From: Lysobacteraceae bacterium UBA6001
GTDB taxonomy: Bacteria; Pseudomonadota; Gammaproteobacteria; Xanthomonadales; Xanthomonadaceae
Assembly (NCBI GenBank): GCA_002429615.1
Contig: DJAN01000177.1
Span: forward strand, 1 to 16,004
Direction of reading: 5' to 3'
Length of the DNA stretch: 16,004 nt
Made by a program: the position numbers and the translations under genes. Below the pieces are notes generated by a model, which saw nothing but the letters and a program-made list of their open reading frames with translations, had not been told where the DNA came from and searched no databases. Positions 6,278 to 13,862 of this stretch are shown piece after piece (position 1 is the stretch's first letter; each line of letters starts with the position of its first letter).

Positions 6278-7327
6278 ATGGCGCCAGCGTCCCCTACCCT
6301 GTGTCTGCTGCGACTATCCGCCCTCGGCGATGTCACCCATGTGGTGCCGCTGGTGCGGACCCTGCAGCGGGCGTGGCCCGGGGCGCCGATGCACTGGGTG
6401 ATCGACCCGGTCGGGCGCAAGCTGCTGGACGGCCTGGAAGGCGTGACCTTCCACACCTACGACAAGCGCAGCGGCCTGGCCGGCATGCGTGCGCTCGGCC
6501 GCGAGCTGGCCCCGCTGGGCCGTTTCGATGCGCTGCTGCAGATGCAGGTGGCGTTCCGCGCCAACGTGCTGTCGGCCTTCCTGCGCGCCCGCCGCCGCAT
6601 CGGCTACGACCGCAGCCGCTCGCGCGACCTGCACGGCCTGTTCGTCTCCGAACGCATCCCCGACCGTCCCGGCATCCATGTGCTCGATGCCATCGGCAGC
6701 TTCAGCGAGCCGCTGGGCCTGCGCCAGGACAGCGTGCGCTGGGACCTGCCGGTGCCCGCGGAGGCCTGGGAATGGGCCGCGGCACAGTGGCCGGACGATG
6801 GCCGGCCGGTGCTGATGATCTCGCCCTGCTCCAGCCACGCACGCCGCAACTGGTATCCGGACCGGCATGCCGCCCTGGCCAACCACGCCACCCGCCAGGG
6901 CTGGCGGGTGGTGATGTGCGGCGGGCGCAGCGCGCTGGAGCGCGAGACCGCCGACGCCATCCAGGCGCAGCTCGACACCCCGGCGCTGGACCTGGTCGGC
7001 AAGGACACCCTCAAGCAGCTGCCGGCGCTGCTGGCGCGCGCGCAGCTGCTGGTAACCCCGGACTCCGGGCCGATGCATATCGCCAATGCGATGGGGACCA
7101 AGGTGCTGGGCCTGCACGCGGCCAGCAATCCGAATCGCAGCGGCCCTTACTCGGACCGCCGCTACTGCGTGGATCGCTACGACGATGCGGCGCGCAAGTT
7201 CCTCGGCAAACCGGCGGCCGCGCTGGCCTGGGGCACCAAGGTCGAGGTCGACGATGTGATGGCGCTGGTGACGGTGGACGATGCCATCGCCGCCTTCGAA
7301 CGCTATCGCGCCGACCATCCCCGCTAG
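6278..7327 (+). CDS. Glycosyltransferase family 9, ADP-heptose:LPS heptosyltransferase-like
   Basis: GT9 enzymes move heptose from ADP-heptose onto the LPS inner core in the cytoplasm. The 349-residue product begins with the typical [20 protein letters not shown] (8-27). It has the second Rossmann domain start [17 protein letters not shown] at 176-192 and the nucleotide-sugar-binding [15 protein letters not shown] at 260-274 (D261, H267). These match WaaC/WaaF/WaaQ-type proteins, but which core position it serves is not visible, so no symbol is given. The frame is open upstream of 6278 (an artefact opposite kdkA). ATG 6278 gives the correct family N-terminus. There is no strong Shine-Dalgarno. 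The end converges with the DUF6165 gene, 19 bp apart. Confidence 0.9.
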   Translation: MAPASPTLCLLRLSALGDVTHVVPLVRTLQRAWPGAPMHWVIDPVGRKLLDGLEGVTFHTYDKRSGLAGMRALGRELAPLGRFDALLQMQVAFRANVLSAFLRARRRIGYDRSRSRDLHGLFVSERIPDRPGIHVLDAIGSFSEPLGLRQDSVRWDLPVPAEAWEWAAAQWPDDGRPVLMISPCSSHARRNWYPDRHAALANHATRQGWRVVMCGGRSALERETADAIQAQLDTPALDLVGKDTLKQLPALLARAQLLVTPDSGPMHIANAMGTKVLGLHAASNPNRSGPYSDRRYCVDRYDDAARKFLGKPAAALAWGTKVEVDDVMALVTVDDAIAAFERYRADHPR

Positions 7328-7346
7328 GACGCGGGGTCGGGCAGGC

Positions 7347-7742
7347 TTATACCCGGTAGTCCTCGTAGGACTTCTCTTCCACGTAGCTGGAACCCAGCGC
7401 GAGGTTGATTTCCTTCTTGATGCGCGCGCGGTCGTCGTTCTCGAAGTAGACGCTGCGCGCCAGGCGCACGAATTCCTCGTCGAAGGCCTGTGCCTTTTCC
7501 TTGATGCGGATGTCGTCCTCGATCACCCACAGGCGCTCGTTGACCGCCTTGAGGTCGGCGCGCAGGCGCGCGATGTCGTGGCCGGCGGCCGGGTGCGCCA
7601 TCCAGGTCTTTTCCAGCGCGCCCAGTTCGTTGCGGACATTGACCAGCTTGACTTCGTCGCTCATGCGCTCGGACTTGATCTGCAGGATGGCGATCTTGTC
7701 GAGCAGCTCACCGAAGGACACGGGCACAAGAATTTCGGACAT
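7347..7742 (-). CDS. DUF6165 family protein
   Basis: The product is a short soluble acidic/basic mixed protein of 131 residues with no signal peptide or membrane segment. The N-terminal MSEILVPVSFGELLDKIAIL and the long charged helices that follow (NVRNELGALEKTW, RLRADLKAVNERLWVIEDDI, FDEEFVRLARSVYF) match the uncharacterised DUF6165 family as I know it. In proteobacteria such genes often sit near LPS or glycosyltransferase genes, as here next to GT9 and kdkA. ATG 7742 is chosen as the start. A GTG at 7760 would add six residues, but neither has a good Shine-Dalgarno. Function unknown. Confidence 0.85.
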   Translation of the reverse strand: MSEILVPVSFGELLDKIAILQIKSERMSDEVKLVNVRNELGALEKTWMAHPAAGHDIARLRADLKAVNERLWVIEDDIRIKEKAQAFDEEFVRLARSVYFENDDRARIKKEINLALGSSYVEEKSYEDYRV

Positions 7743-7810
7743 GACGATTACCGGATGCACGGAAAGAGGTGCAGTCTAGCGCCCCGCGCGCGGAAGGCAT
7801 GGCTGCGGAC

Positions 7811-7839
7811 AAAACAAAGCCCCCTTGCGGGGGCTTTGT
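7811..7839 (-). terminator. Intrinsic terminator of tRNA-Ser
   Basis: On the minus strand an 11-bp perfect stem ACAAAGCCCCC-GCAA-GGGGGCTTTGT is followed by TTTT, 7 bp beyond the encoded CCA of the tRNA. It is a strong Rho-independent terminator for the tRNA transcript and also separates it from the DUF6165 gene. Confidence 0.9.
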
Positions 7840-7845
7840 GGATTC

Positions 7846-7936
7846 TGGCGGGAAGGGGGGGATTCGAACCCCCGAGGCGCTATAAACGCCTGCCTGATTT
7901 CGAGTCAGGTACATTCAACCGCTCTGCCACCTTCCC
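7846..7936 (-). tRNA. tRNA-Ser (anticodon CGA)
   Basis: The minus strand folds into a class II tRNA of 91 nt including an encoded CCA. The acceptor arms GGGAAGG and CCTTCCC pair perfectly with discriminator G. The D-arm is GCAGAGCGGTTGAA. The anticodon arm is CCTGA-CTCGAAA-TCAGG with anticodon CGA (reads UCG). There is a long variable arm and a T-arm GGGGG-TTCGAAT-CCCCC. The G discriminator and long variable arm are serine identity features. Confidence 0.97.
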
Positions 7937-7965
7937 GGGTGGTCCCCGGCGTACCGGGGCCGTGC

Positions 7966-7994
7966 ATGATACGGGGCATTGCGTGCGCGGACAA
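7966..7994 (-). promoter_or_regulatory. Sigma-70 promoter of tRNA-Ser
   Basis: On the minus strand, TTGTCC (7994-7989) and TATCAT (7971-7966) are separated by exactly 17 bp, four and five of six consensus matches. Transcription would start near 7959, leaving a leader of about 23 nt. The leader contains the hairpin CCCCGG-TACG-CCGGGG before the mature tRNA 5' end at 7936. Confidence 0.65.
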
Positions 7995-8110
7995 GCGATA
8001 CGTTCGCCGCGCGACCCTGCGCCGCGCCGCCGCGGTGCAGGTTGCCGGATGTCCGGCTGGCCGCGATGATGGCGTTCAATTTCGCAGCCAAGACCCTTCT
8101 GCCCAGCACC

Positions 8111-8815
8111 ATGCTCGAATTCGGACATCTGACCCATACCGGTCTGCGCCGCGAACTGAACGAAGACACCTATTACGGCGACAGCGAGCTGGGACTGTGG
8201 CTGGTGGCCGACGGGATGGGTGGCCATGCCTGCGGCGAGCTGGCCAGCGCGCTGGCCCGCGAGACCATCGTCCGCGAGATCCGCGCCGGCACGCCGCTGG
8301 AGCAGGCCATCCGCGTGGCCGACGAGGAAATCATCCGCGCCTCGCGCCGCCGCAACGACACCCTGCCGATGGGCACCACCGTGGTCGCCGCGCGGGTGCA
8401 GGGCAACCGCTTCGAGGTGGCCTGGGTCGGTGACAGCCGCGCCTACCTGTGGCGCGAAGGCCGCCTGGCGCAGCTCAGCCAGGACCACAGCTATGTGCAG
8501 GAACTGGTCGCCCAGGGCAGCCTGACCAGCGAGCAGGCGCGCGCGCATCCGCACCGCAACGTGGTCACCCAGGCGCTGGGCGTGACCGATCCGGCCCATC
8601 TGAACGTGGCGACGATGACCGGCGAACTGCGCCCGGGCATGCAGCTGCTGCTGTGCAGCGACGGGCTGACCGAGGAAGTGGACGACGCCGGTATCGCCGA
8701 TACCCTCGCCTACGAGGAATGCAGCGCGCAGGAATGCGTGGATTCGCTGATCGCCGCCGCGCTGGACGGCGGCGGCTCGGACAACATCACCGCCATCCTG
8801 GTGCGCTGCCACTGA
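8111..8815 (+). CDS. PP2C-family serine/threonine phosphatase
   Basis: This is a metal-dependent protein phosphatase of 234 residues, cytoplasmic, without a transmembrane tail. All PP2C motifs are present: RELNED at 14-19, VADGMGGH at 32-39 (metal-binding Asp), MGTTVV at 87-92, VGDSRAYL at 106-113, LCSDGLTE at 181-188 and GGSDNIT at 221-227. It resembles the small Stp1/PppA/PrpC type. Those phosphatases usually sit beside a Hanks-type kinase, an FHA protein or type VI secretion genes, but none is in this window, so the substrate is unknown. The start is ambiguous: ATG 8111 gives the usual N-terminus (MLEFGHLTHTG). ATGs at 8066 and 8069 are in frame, and none has a clear Shine-Dalgarno. Confidence 0.9.
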   Translation: MLEFGHLTHTGLRRELNEDTYYGDSELGLWLVADGMGGHACGELASALARETIVREIRAGTPLEQAIRVADEEIIRASRRRNDTLPMGTTVVAARVQGNRFEVAWVGDSRAYLWREGRLAQLSQDHSYVQELVAQGSLTSEQARAHPHRNVVTQALGVTDPAHLNVATMTGELRPGMQLLLCSDGLTEEVDDAGIADTLAYEECSAQECVDSLIAAALDGGGSDNITAILVRCH

Positions 8816-8831
8816 GGCAGCGCTAGCGCGT

Positions 8832-9566
8832 TCAACCGGCCGCGACGGCCGGCGGCGCGATCTCTTCCGGCGCGTCCCACAGCGCGCGCCCGGCCTTCTT
8901 GCGCAGCTTGGCCAGCCGCGCCTCGTGCGCTTCCAGCTCCGAGGCGGTGGCCAGCACGCGCGGGCGCGGCAGCAGCGCCACGGCGCTGAAGTCCATGCCG
9001 GCGCCGCCGCTGGCTTCGGATTCCAGCGGCGCGAAACCGATCTCTTCCTGGCCGGAAGTCAGGGCCAGGTAGACCTCGCCGAGAATCTGCGAGTCGAGCA
9101 GCGCGCCATGCAGCTGGCGGTGCGTGTTGTCCACGCCCAGGCGCTTGCACAGCGCATCCAGCGAGTTGCGCTGGCCGGGATAGCGCTCGCGCGCCATCAC
9201 CAGCGTATCGATCACCGTGCAGCGGTCGAGGATGCGGCCGTAGCCGTCGCCCAGCCGTGCCAGCTCGGCATCCAGGAAGCCCAGGTCGAACTGCGCGTTG
9301 TGGATGATCAGCTCGGCGCCGTCGATATAGGCGAGGAACTCATCCACCACCTCCTCGAAGCGCGGCTTGTCGTCGAGGAATTCCAGGGTCAGGCCGGTGA
9401 CTTCCTGCGCGCCGGGCTCGAAGTCGCAATCCGGCTTGAGGTAGCGGTGGAAGTTGTTCCCGCTCGGGCGCCGCTCCAGCAGCTCGACCGCGCCGAGTTC
9501 GACAATGCGGTTGCCCTTGCGCCATTCCAGGCCGGTGGTTTCGGTATCGAGGATGATCTGACGCAT
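8832..9566 (-). CDS. dnaQ: DNA polymerase III epsilon subunit (3'-5' proofreading exonuclease)
   Basis: DnaQ is the proofreading exonuclease of the replicative polymerase core, bound to DnaE and HolE. The DEDDh catalytic residues are visible: D7 and E9 in LDTETTG, D94 in IHNAQFDLGF, H153 in LHGALLDSQ and D158. Length is 244 residues. The C-terminal 190-244 tail is the flexible region that carries the polymerase-binding segment, here Ala-rich and basic (LAKLRKKAGRALW). ATG 9566 lies 7 bp after the rnhA stop, the usual rnhA-dnaQ order but co-directional, whereas in E. coli they diverge. The end converges on the PP2C gene with 16 bp between. Confidence 0.95.
   Translation of the reverse strand: MRQIILDTETTGLEWRKGNRIVELGAVELLERRPSGNNFHRYLKPDCDFEPGAQEVTGLTLEFLDDKPRFEEVVDEFLAYIDGAELIIHNAQFDLGFLDAELARLGDGYGRILDRCTVIDTLVMARERYPGQRNSLDALCKRLGVDNTHRQLHGALLDSQILGEVYLALTSGQEEIGFAPLESEASGGAGMDFSAVALLPRPRVLATASELEAHEARLAKLRKKAGRALWDAPEEIAPPAVAAG
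8836..8852. other. Hairpin at the dnaQ/PP2C convergent junction
   Basis: CCGGCCG-CGA-CGGCCGG is a 7-bp perfect stem inside the last codons of dnaQ, and GCGCTAGCGC (8820-8829) is a 10-bp palindrome in the 16-bp gap. Neither is followed by a T-run. They may help separate the convergent transcripts, but a terminator call is not justified. Confidence 0.35.
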
Positions 9567-9573
9567 GCGGTTC

Positions 9574-10026
9574 TCAGCGGGCGGGGGTGGCGTGGCGCTG
9601 GGCCACGGCCTGGGCACGGGCGAGCTGGTCGACACGCTCGTTGTCCGGGTCGCCATTGTGGCCCTTCACCCAGCGCCAATCGATCTTGTGCCGCAGCGTG
9701 GCCTGGTGCAGGCGCTCCCACAGCTCGCGGTTCTTCACCGGGTCGCCGCCGGCGGTCTTCCACTGCCGGCGCAGCCAGCCGGACATCCACTCGGTGATGC
9801 CCTGGCGTACGTACTGCGAATCGGTGTGCAGGATGATCTCGCAGGGCTCGGTCAGCGCTTCCAGCGCCATGATCGCGCCCATCAGCTCCATGCGGTTGTT
9901 GGTGGTGTTCGGCTCACCACCGGACAGCGGCTTTTCGCGCCCGTTGTAGCGCAGCAGCGCGGCCCAGCCGCCAGGGCCGGGGTTGCCGAGGCAGGAGCCG
10001 TCGGTGTGGATTTCAATCGACTTCAT
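9574..10026 (-). CDS. rnhA: Ribonuclease HI
   Basis: RNase HI cleaves the RNA strand of RNA-DNA hybrids (R-loops, primers). The 150-residue product aligns without gaps to the classical enzyme at the active site: D9 in [17 protein letters not shown]47 in NNRMEL, D69 in HTDSQYV, H123 in VKGHNG and D133 in NERVDQLA. The basic handle region [15 protein letters not shown] at 80-94 is present. The ATG at 10026 is preceded by an AGGGGA Shine-Dalgarno. It lies 19 nt after the methyltransferase stop and 7 nt before dnaQ, so the three genes form one leftward unit. Confidence 0.96.
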   Translation of the reverse strand: MKSIEIHTDGSCLGNPGPGGWAALLRYNGREKPLSGGEPNTTNNRMELMGAIMALEALTEPCEIILHTDSQYVRQGITEWMSGWLRRQWKTAGGDPVKNRELWERLHQATLRHKIDWRWVKGHNGDPDNERVDQLARAQAVAQRHATPAR

Positions 10027-10045
10027 GATTCCCCTGGAAAGGATG

Positions 10046-10705
10046 TCAGATGGTGGCCACCGGCCGGCGCCAGTTCACCGCGCTGGGCACCGGGCCGATC
10101 GGGGCGATCACACGCTTCTCCGCTTCGATCACGCACACCGCGCGCCAGGGCGCCGAACCGGCGGTTTCGGCCTCCGGGCCGGATTCGACGCGCCAGCTCG
10201 TGCCCAGATACCCCGCCTGGCCCAGGCATCGCAGCCCGGCGTTGTGCACCAGCGCGCGCCAGCGCATCGGCTGCAACACCTGCGGCCCGTGCCGGCGCCA
10301 ACGCAGACGGTAGGGGCTGAAGGGGTTGAGCGCATAGACCCATAGCCGGCCGCCGGGCATCAGGATGCGCTCGCATTCCTCCAGCAGCGGCTCGATCGCC
10401 GCCAGCGGCACATGCTGCAGCACGATGGACTGGACGCTCTCGGCCACCAGCGGCAATGGCAGGTCGCAGCGCAGATCGCCCTGGAAGCCGCTCGGGCTGG
10501 CCGGCCGCAGCCGGAGACCGCGGGCCTGCAGCTCGGGCCGCTCGCCGGCGGGCTGTCCCGGGCCGATCCATAGCCATGGCTGGGCCGGCCGGCCGCGCAA
10601 ACCGTTCAGGATGCCGGGCCGCTCGGCGTCGAGCAGTGCCCGTCCCGCCCCTGTATCAAACCAGGATGAGACGCCGGCTTGACGGGAGAGCGACACGGAA
10701 GGCAT
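10046..10705 (-). CDS. Class I SAM-dependent methyltransferase-like protein (YafS-type position)
   Basis: The product has 219 residues. A methyltransferase fold is suggested by the strand-loop [21 protein letters not shown] (90-110) and by [20 protein letters not shown] (113-132), the typical post-motif-III region of SAM methyltransferases. The expected Gly-rich SAM loop is degenerate ([13 protein letters not shown], 45-57). Position matches E. coli yafS, which lies between gloB and rnhA, supporting an orthologous or analogous gene of unknown substrate. ATG 10705 is the first start that does not run into gloB. TAGAAT at 10718-10713 is a good -10 that would put transcription start almost on this ATG. 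Fold is likely, specificity unknown. Confidence 0.8.
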   Translation of the reverse strand: MPSVSLSRQAGVSSWFDTGAGRALLDAERPGILNGLRGRPAQPWLWIGPGQPAGERPELQARGLRLRPASPSGFQGDLRCDLPLPLVAESVQSIVLQHVPLAAIEPLLEECERILMPGGRLWVYALNPFSPYRLRWRRHGPQVLQPMRWRALVHNAGLRCLGQAGYLGTSWRVESGPEAETAGSAPWRAVCVIEAEKRVIAPIGPVPSAVNWRRPVATI

Positions 10706-10717
10706 GGTCCCAATTCT

Positions 10718-11485
10718 ATGCGACTGAGCGCCCTGCCCGCATTCGAGGACAATTACATCTGGGCGCTGGTCAGCGAGGATGGGCGCGCGATCGTCGTCGA
10801 TCCCGGCCAGGCGGCCCCGGTGCTGGCCGCTGCCGCGACGCAGGGATGGACGCCCGCAGCGGTCCTGCTGACCCACCACCACAACGACCATATCGGCGGC
10901 GTGCCCGAATTACTGGCGCACTGGCCGCAGCTGGCGGTGTACGCCCCGGAAGACCCGCGCATCCCCAGCGCCACCCATCGGGTGGCCGATGGCGACCGGC
11001 TCGAACTGCTGGGCGCGACTTTCGAGGTCCTCGCGGTACCGGGCCACACGCTCAGCCATGTCGCCTATGTGGGTAGTGGACGCCTCTTCTGTGGCGACAC
11101 GTTGTTCAGCCTGGGCTGTGGGCGCATGTTCGAAGGTACCGCGCCCCAGATGTGGGGTTCCCTGCGCCGCCTCGCCGCCCTCCCGGGCCAGACCGAAGTC
11201 TGCTGCGGCCACGAATACACGCTCGGCAACGCCGCCTTCGCGCTGCACGTCGATCCCGCCAACGCGGCCCTGCAGCGCCGCCAACAGGAGGCCCAGGCCA
11301 TGCGCGACGCCGCACGACCCACCCTGCCCACGACGCTGTCCACCGAGCAGGCCACCAACCCGTTCCTGCGCACCGCCGATGCCGGCATCCAGGCGGCGGT
11401 GGCTCGTCATACCGGCCAGACGCCGGCGGACGAGGCCGAGGTGTTCGCCGGGCTGCGGCAGTGGAAAGACGGTTTCCGCGCATGA
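10718..11485 (+). CDS. gloB: Hydroxyacylglutathione hydrolase (glyoxalase II)
   Basis: GloB hydrolyses S-D-lactoylglutathione to lactate and glutathione, the second step of methylglyoxal detoxification in the cytoplasm. The 255-residue product has the exact usual length. Metal ligands are clear: THHHNDH at 52-58 (H53, H55, D57, H58), H110 in VPGHTLSH, D127 in FCGDTLF and H165 in CCGHEYT. The glutathione-side motif GCGRMFEG is at 133-140, with the C-terminal helical hydroxyacylglutathione domain from about 170. ATG 10718 gives the family start [15 protein letters not shown], so the open frame upstream is not used. The stop overlaps the mltD start as ATGA. Confidence 0.95.
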   Translation: MRLSALPAFEDNYIWALVSEDGRAIVVDPGQAAPVLAAAATQGWTPAAVLLTHHHNDHIGGVPELLAHWPQLAVYAPEDPRIPSATHRVADGDRLELLGATFEVLAVPGHTLSHVAYVGSGRLFCGDTLFSLGCGRMFEGTAPQMWGSLRRLAALPGQTEVCCGHEYTLGNAAFALHVDPANAALQRRQQEAQAMRDAARPTLPTTLSTEQATNPFLRTADAGIQAAVARHTGQTPADEAEVFAGLRQWKDGFRA

Positions 11486-12705
11486 AGCGCCTGCTGCTGG
11501 CCAGCCTGGTCCTGGCGGGCTTATGCCCGCTGCTCGGCCACGCCGCCGAGGACACCCCGCCGGCGCAGGCCGCGGCCGCGATGCCGGCCACGCCGGAAGC
11601 GGTCGTCCCCGAACTGTCCGCGGCGCCGGTCGAAGCGGTGCCGGCCATCGCCCGCAACGGCCGCGATATCTTCCAGACCTTCCTGGCCGGCCGCGCCGAC
11701 GCCGGCTGCGACGTCACCCAGACCAGCCCGCGCTGGCAGCAGCATTTCTCACACGCCCCCGCGCGCATGGCCAATGAGGACGACGACGTCCTGCCCCTGT
11801 TCGGCTATGTGGTCGATGAGCTGCGCGAAGCGGGGTTGCCGACCGAGTTCGCGCTGATTCCCTTCGTGGAAAGTGGCTATCGCCCCAGCGCACGCAACGG
11901 CAACGGTCCGGCGGGCCTGTGGCAATTCGTCGCCACGACCGCGCGCAACCACCAGGTGGCGGTGGGCAAGAGCTATGACGGTCGCCTGTCGGCGGTGGAC
12001 TCGACCGACGCGGCGGTGCGCTATCTGAAGACGCTGTACGGCATGTTCGGCGGCGACTGGCGGCTGACGATCATGGCCTACAACGCCGGCGAGTACCGGC
12101 TGCTGCAGTCGCTGCGGCGCGCCGGCATGAACGCCCAGAATGCCCAGCCGGCGAAGCTGCCCGGCCTGTCGCCGGTCACCTACGCCTACGTCGAGAAGCT
12201 GCACGCCCTGGCCTGCGTGCTCGACAAGGCGCAGGCCGAGGACGGCCTGATGGCCGCGCTCGACCGCCCGGTGCCGATCCTGACCGAACACACCCTGCCC
12301 GCCGGCGCCTCGCTGGCGCAGTGGGCCCGCCAGCGCGAACTGGAGCCGGCGATGGTCGGGCGGCTCAACCCGGCGTTGGCCAGCAAGGCCAACGGCACCC
12401 AGCGCGCCCTGCTCGCTCCCGCGCTGGATCCCCAGGTCGCCGCCAACGCCGCCGCCGAGCCGCTGCCCACGGTGGTGGTCACCACCGTGACCGAGGCCGA
12501 CGACGACACCGCCGCGAGCACGCCGAAAACACGCAAGAAGAACGTGGCCAGTGCACGCACCCATACCGTGCGCAACGGCGAATCGGCGTGGACCATCGCC
12601 AAGCGCTACGGCATCCCGGTCAAGACGCTGTTGTCGCGCAACGGCCTGAAAGCGGGCAGCGTGTTGAAACCGGGCATGGTGCTGGCGTTCGACGCGAAGC
12701 CCTAA
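11482..12705 (+). CDS. mltD: Membrane-bound lytic murein transglycosylase D-like, with one LysM domain
   Basis: MltD cleaves peptidoglycan glycan strands, leaving 1,6-anhydro ends, in the periplasm. The 407-residue product has a signal peptide (1-21, GHA|A cleavage). An SLT domain spans about 100-250 with catalytic E130 in [23 protein letters not shown] and the MAYNAGEY motif at 198-205. An Ala/Thr-rich linker follows, then a single LysM at 361-403 ([20 protein letters not shown]). E. coli MltD is a lipoprotein with two LysM modules. Here there is no proper lipobox (LAGLC has Leu before Cys) and one LysM. The start overlaps gloB by 4 nt (ATGA), so the pair is translationally coupled, as in the conserved gloB-mltD neighbourhood. 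Confidence 0.9.
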   Translation: MKRLLLASLVLAGLCPLLGHAAEDTPPAQAAAAMPATPEAVVPELSAAPVEAVPAIARNGRDIFQTFLAGRADAGCDVTQTSPRWQQHFSHAPARMANEDDDVLPLFGYVVDELREAGLPTEFALIPFVESGYRPSARNGNGPAGLWQFVATTARNHQVAVGKSYDGRLSAVDSTDAAVRYLKTLYGMFGGDWRLTIMAYNAGEYRLLQSLRRAGMNAQNAQPAKLPGLSPVTYAYVEKLHALACVLDKAQAEDGLMAALDRPVPILTEHTLPAGASLAQWARQRELEPAMVGRLNPALASKANGTQRALLAPALDPQVAANAAAEPLPTVVVTTVTEADDDTAASTPKTRKKNVASARTHTVRNGESAWTIAKRYGIPVKTLLSRNGLKAGSVLKPGMVLAFDAKP

Positions 12706-12789
12706 CCCCATCCCAAAGTCGCTTCAACCGTATGGGAAACACCGCATTCGTGGCACACTAGGGCGATCGCTCAACACTGTGAGAACGAA

Positions 12790-13584
12790 ATGGGTTTCCT
12801 GCAAGGCAAGCGCGCCCTCATCACCGGCATCGCCAGCGAACGCTCCATCGCCAGCGGCATCGCCGAGGCCATGCATCGCGAAGGCGCCGAACTCGCCTTC
12901 ACCTACCAGAACGAGAAGCTGAAGTCGCGCGTGCAGAAGGCCGCCGAGCAGTTCGGCAGCGACATCGTGCTGCCGCTGGACGTGGCCGACGACGCCCAGA
13001 TCCAGGCCTGCTTCGACGAACTGGGCAAGCGCTGGGACCGCCTGGACGTGCTGGTCCACGCGATCGCCTTCGCCCCGCGCGAGGCGCTGGCCGGTGGCTT
13101 TCTCGACGGCCTGGACCGCGAGGGCTTCCGTATCGCCCAGGACATCTCGGCCTACTCGCTGGCCGCGCTGACCAAGGCCGCGCGTCCGCTGCTGACCGGC
13201 CACCAGAGTTCGGTGCTGACCCTGAGCTACCTCGGTGCCGAACGCGCGCTGCCGAACTACAACGTGATGGGCGTGGCCAAGGCCAGCCTGGAAGCGACCG
13301 TGCGCTACCTGGCGCTGAACCTGGGCGCCGAAGGCATCCGCGTCAACGCGATCTCGGCCGGCCCGATCAAGACCCTGGCCGCGTCCGGCATCGGCAGCTT
13401 CCGCAAGATCCTCGGCCACGTCGAGCAGTACGCCCCGCTGCGCCGCACCGTCACCATCGAGGACGTCGGCAATGTCGGCGCCTTCCTGTGCTCGGACCTG
13501 GCCGCTGGCGTCACCGGCGAGGTGACGTACGTCGATGCCGGCTACAACATCCTCGGCATGACCGGCCTGGACGACGTGGGCTGA
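12790..13584 (+). CDS. fabI: Enoyl-[acyl-carrier-protein] reductase (NADH) FabI
   Basis: FabI performs the last step of each fatty-acid elongation cycle, reducing trans-2-enoyl-ACP with NADH. The 264-residue SDR-fold product is close to E. coli FabI across its length: N-terminal [20 protein letters not shown] with the FabI-type nucleotide loop, catalytic Y147 (LSYLGAERA), Y157 and K164 ([14 protein letters not shown]), and [16 protein letters not shown] at 186-201. Position 93, Gly in E. coli FabI, is Ala here (HAIAFAP). It stands alone, 84 bp after mltD, with its own terminator. A GTGAGAAC Shine-Dalgarno region precedes the ATG. FabV or FabL are excluded by the Y-X6-K spacing of FabI type and the length. 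Confidence 0.96.
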   Translation: MGFLQGKRALITGIASERSIASGIAEAMHREGAELAFTYQNEKLKSRVQKAAEQFGSDIVLPLDVADDAQIQACFDELGKRWDRLDVLVHAIAFAPREALAGGFLDGLDREGFRIAQDISAYSLAALTKAARPLLTGHQSSVLTLSYLGAERALPNYNVMGVAKASLEATVRYLALNLGAEGIRVNAISAGPIKTLAASGIGSFRKILGHVEQYAPLRRTVTIEDVGNVGAFLCSDLAAGVTGEVTYVDAGYNILGMTGLDDVG

Positions 13585-13608
13585 GCCCTGCGTCCAGCGC
13601 ATTGAAAA

Positions 13609-13632
13609 GGCCCGGCGAAAGCCGGGCTTTTT
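13609..13632 (+). terminator. Intrinsic terminator of fabI
   Basis: GCCCGGC-GAAA-GCCGGGC (13610-13627) followed by TTTTT, 25 bp after the fabI stop. It is a classical Rho-independent terminator with a stable GAAA tetraloop. Its 3' half plus the T-run and CATG (13621-13636) recur inverted at 13806-13821. Confidence 0.93.
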
Positions 13633-13644
13633 CATGTCCGCGCT

Positions 13645-13803
13645 TTAGAACTGGACGCCACGCGTCAGCCCGCCATCCACCAGCAGGTTGGTACCGGTGA
13701 TGAAGCCCGCACGTGGACTGGCGAGAAATACCGTGGCGGCGGCGACTTCGTCCGGACGCGCCATCCCGCCCAGCGGATTGGCCGCCAGGCCGAACAGATC
13801 GCG
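13645..13803 (-). pseudogene. C-terminal remnant of a short-chain dehydrogenase/reductase
   Basis: The minus-strand frame encodes about 53 residues typical of the SDR C-terminus: NPLGGMARPDEVAAATVFLA then the TGTNLLVDGGLTRGVQF end with a TAA stop. Everything upstream (cofactor loop, catalytic Tyr/Lys) is missing. SDR-like sequence begins directly after the ppiD terminator, where the frame turns into hairpin and non-homologous sequence. It is not a fragment of the adjacent fabI, whose C-terminus reads differently ([14 protein letters not shown]). It is most likely a deletion scar of a classical SDR gene. Confidence 0.8.
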
Positions 13804-13809
13804 CCCATG

Positions 13810-13834
13810 AAAAAGCCCGGCGATTGCCGGGCTT
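13810..13834 (-). terminator. Intrinsic terminator of ppiD
   Basis: On the minus strand AAGCCCGGC-AATC-GCCGGGCTT is followed by TTT, starting about 29 bp after the ppiD stop. On the plus strand the hairpin is also followed by CTTCTTT, so it may work in both directions. It shares a perfect 16-bp inverted match with the fabI terminator. Confidence 0.9.
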
Positions 13835-13862
13835 CTTCTTTCCCACCTGCGCGGCGCGCGCC

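Noticed and set aside
10023..10577. Alternative frame over the methyltransferase gene
   Set aside because: It is Ala/Arg-rich and overlaps rnhA's start; the other frame carries the methyltransferase-like motifs.
13051..13080. Triclosan resistance from FabI Ala93
   Set aside because: Ala occurs naturally at this place in sensitive FabI enzymes, so resistance cannot be claimed from sequence.
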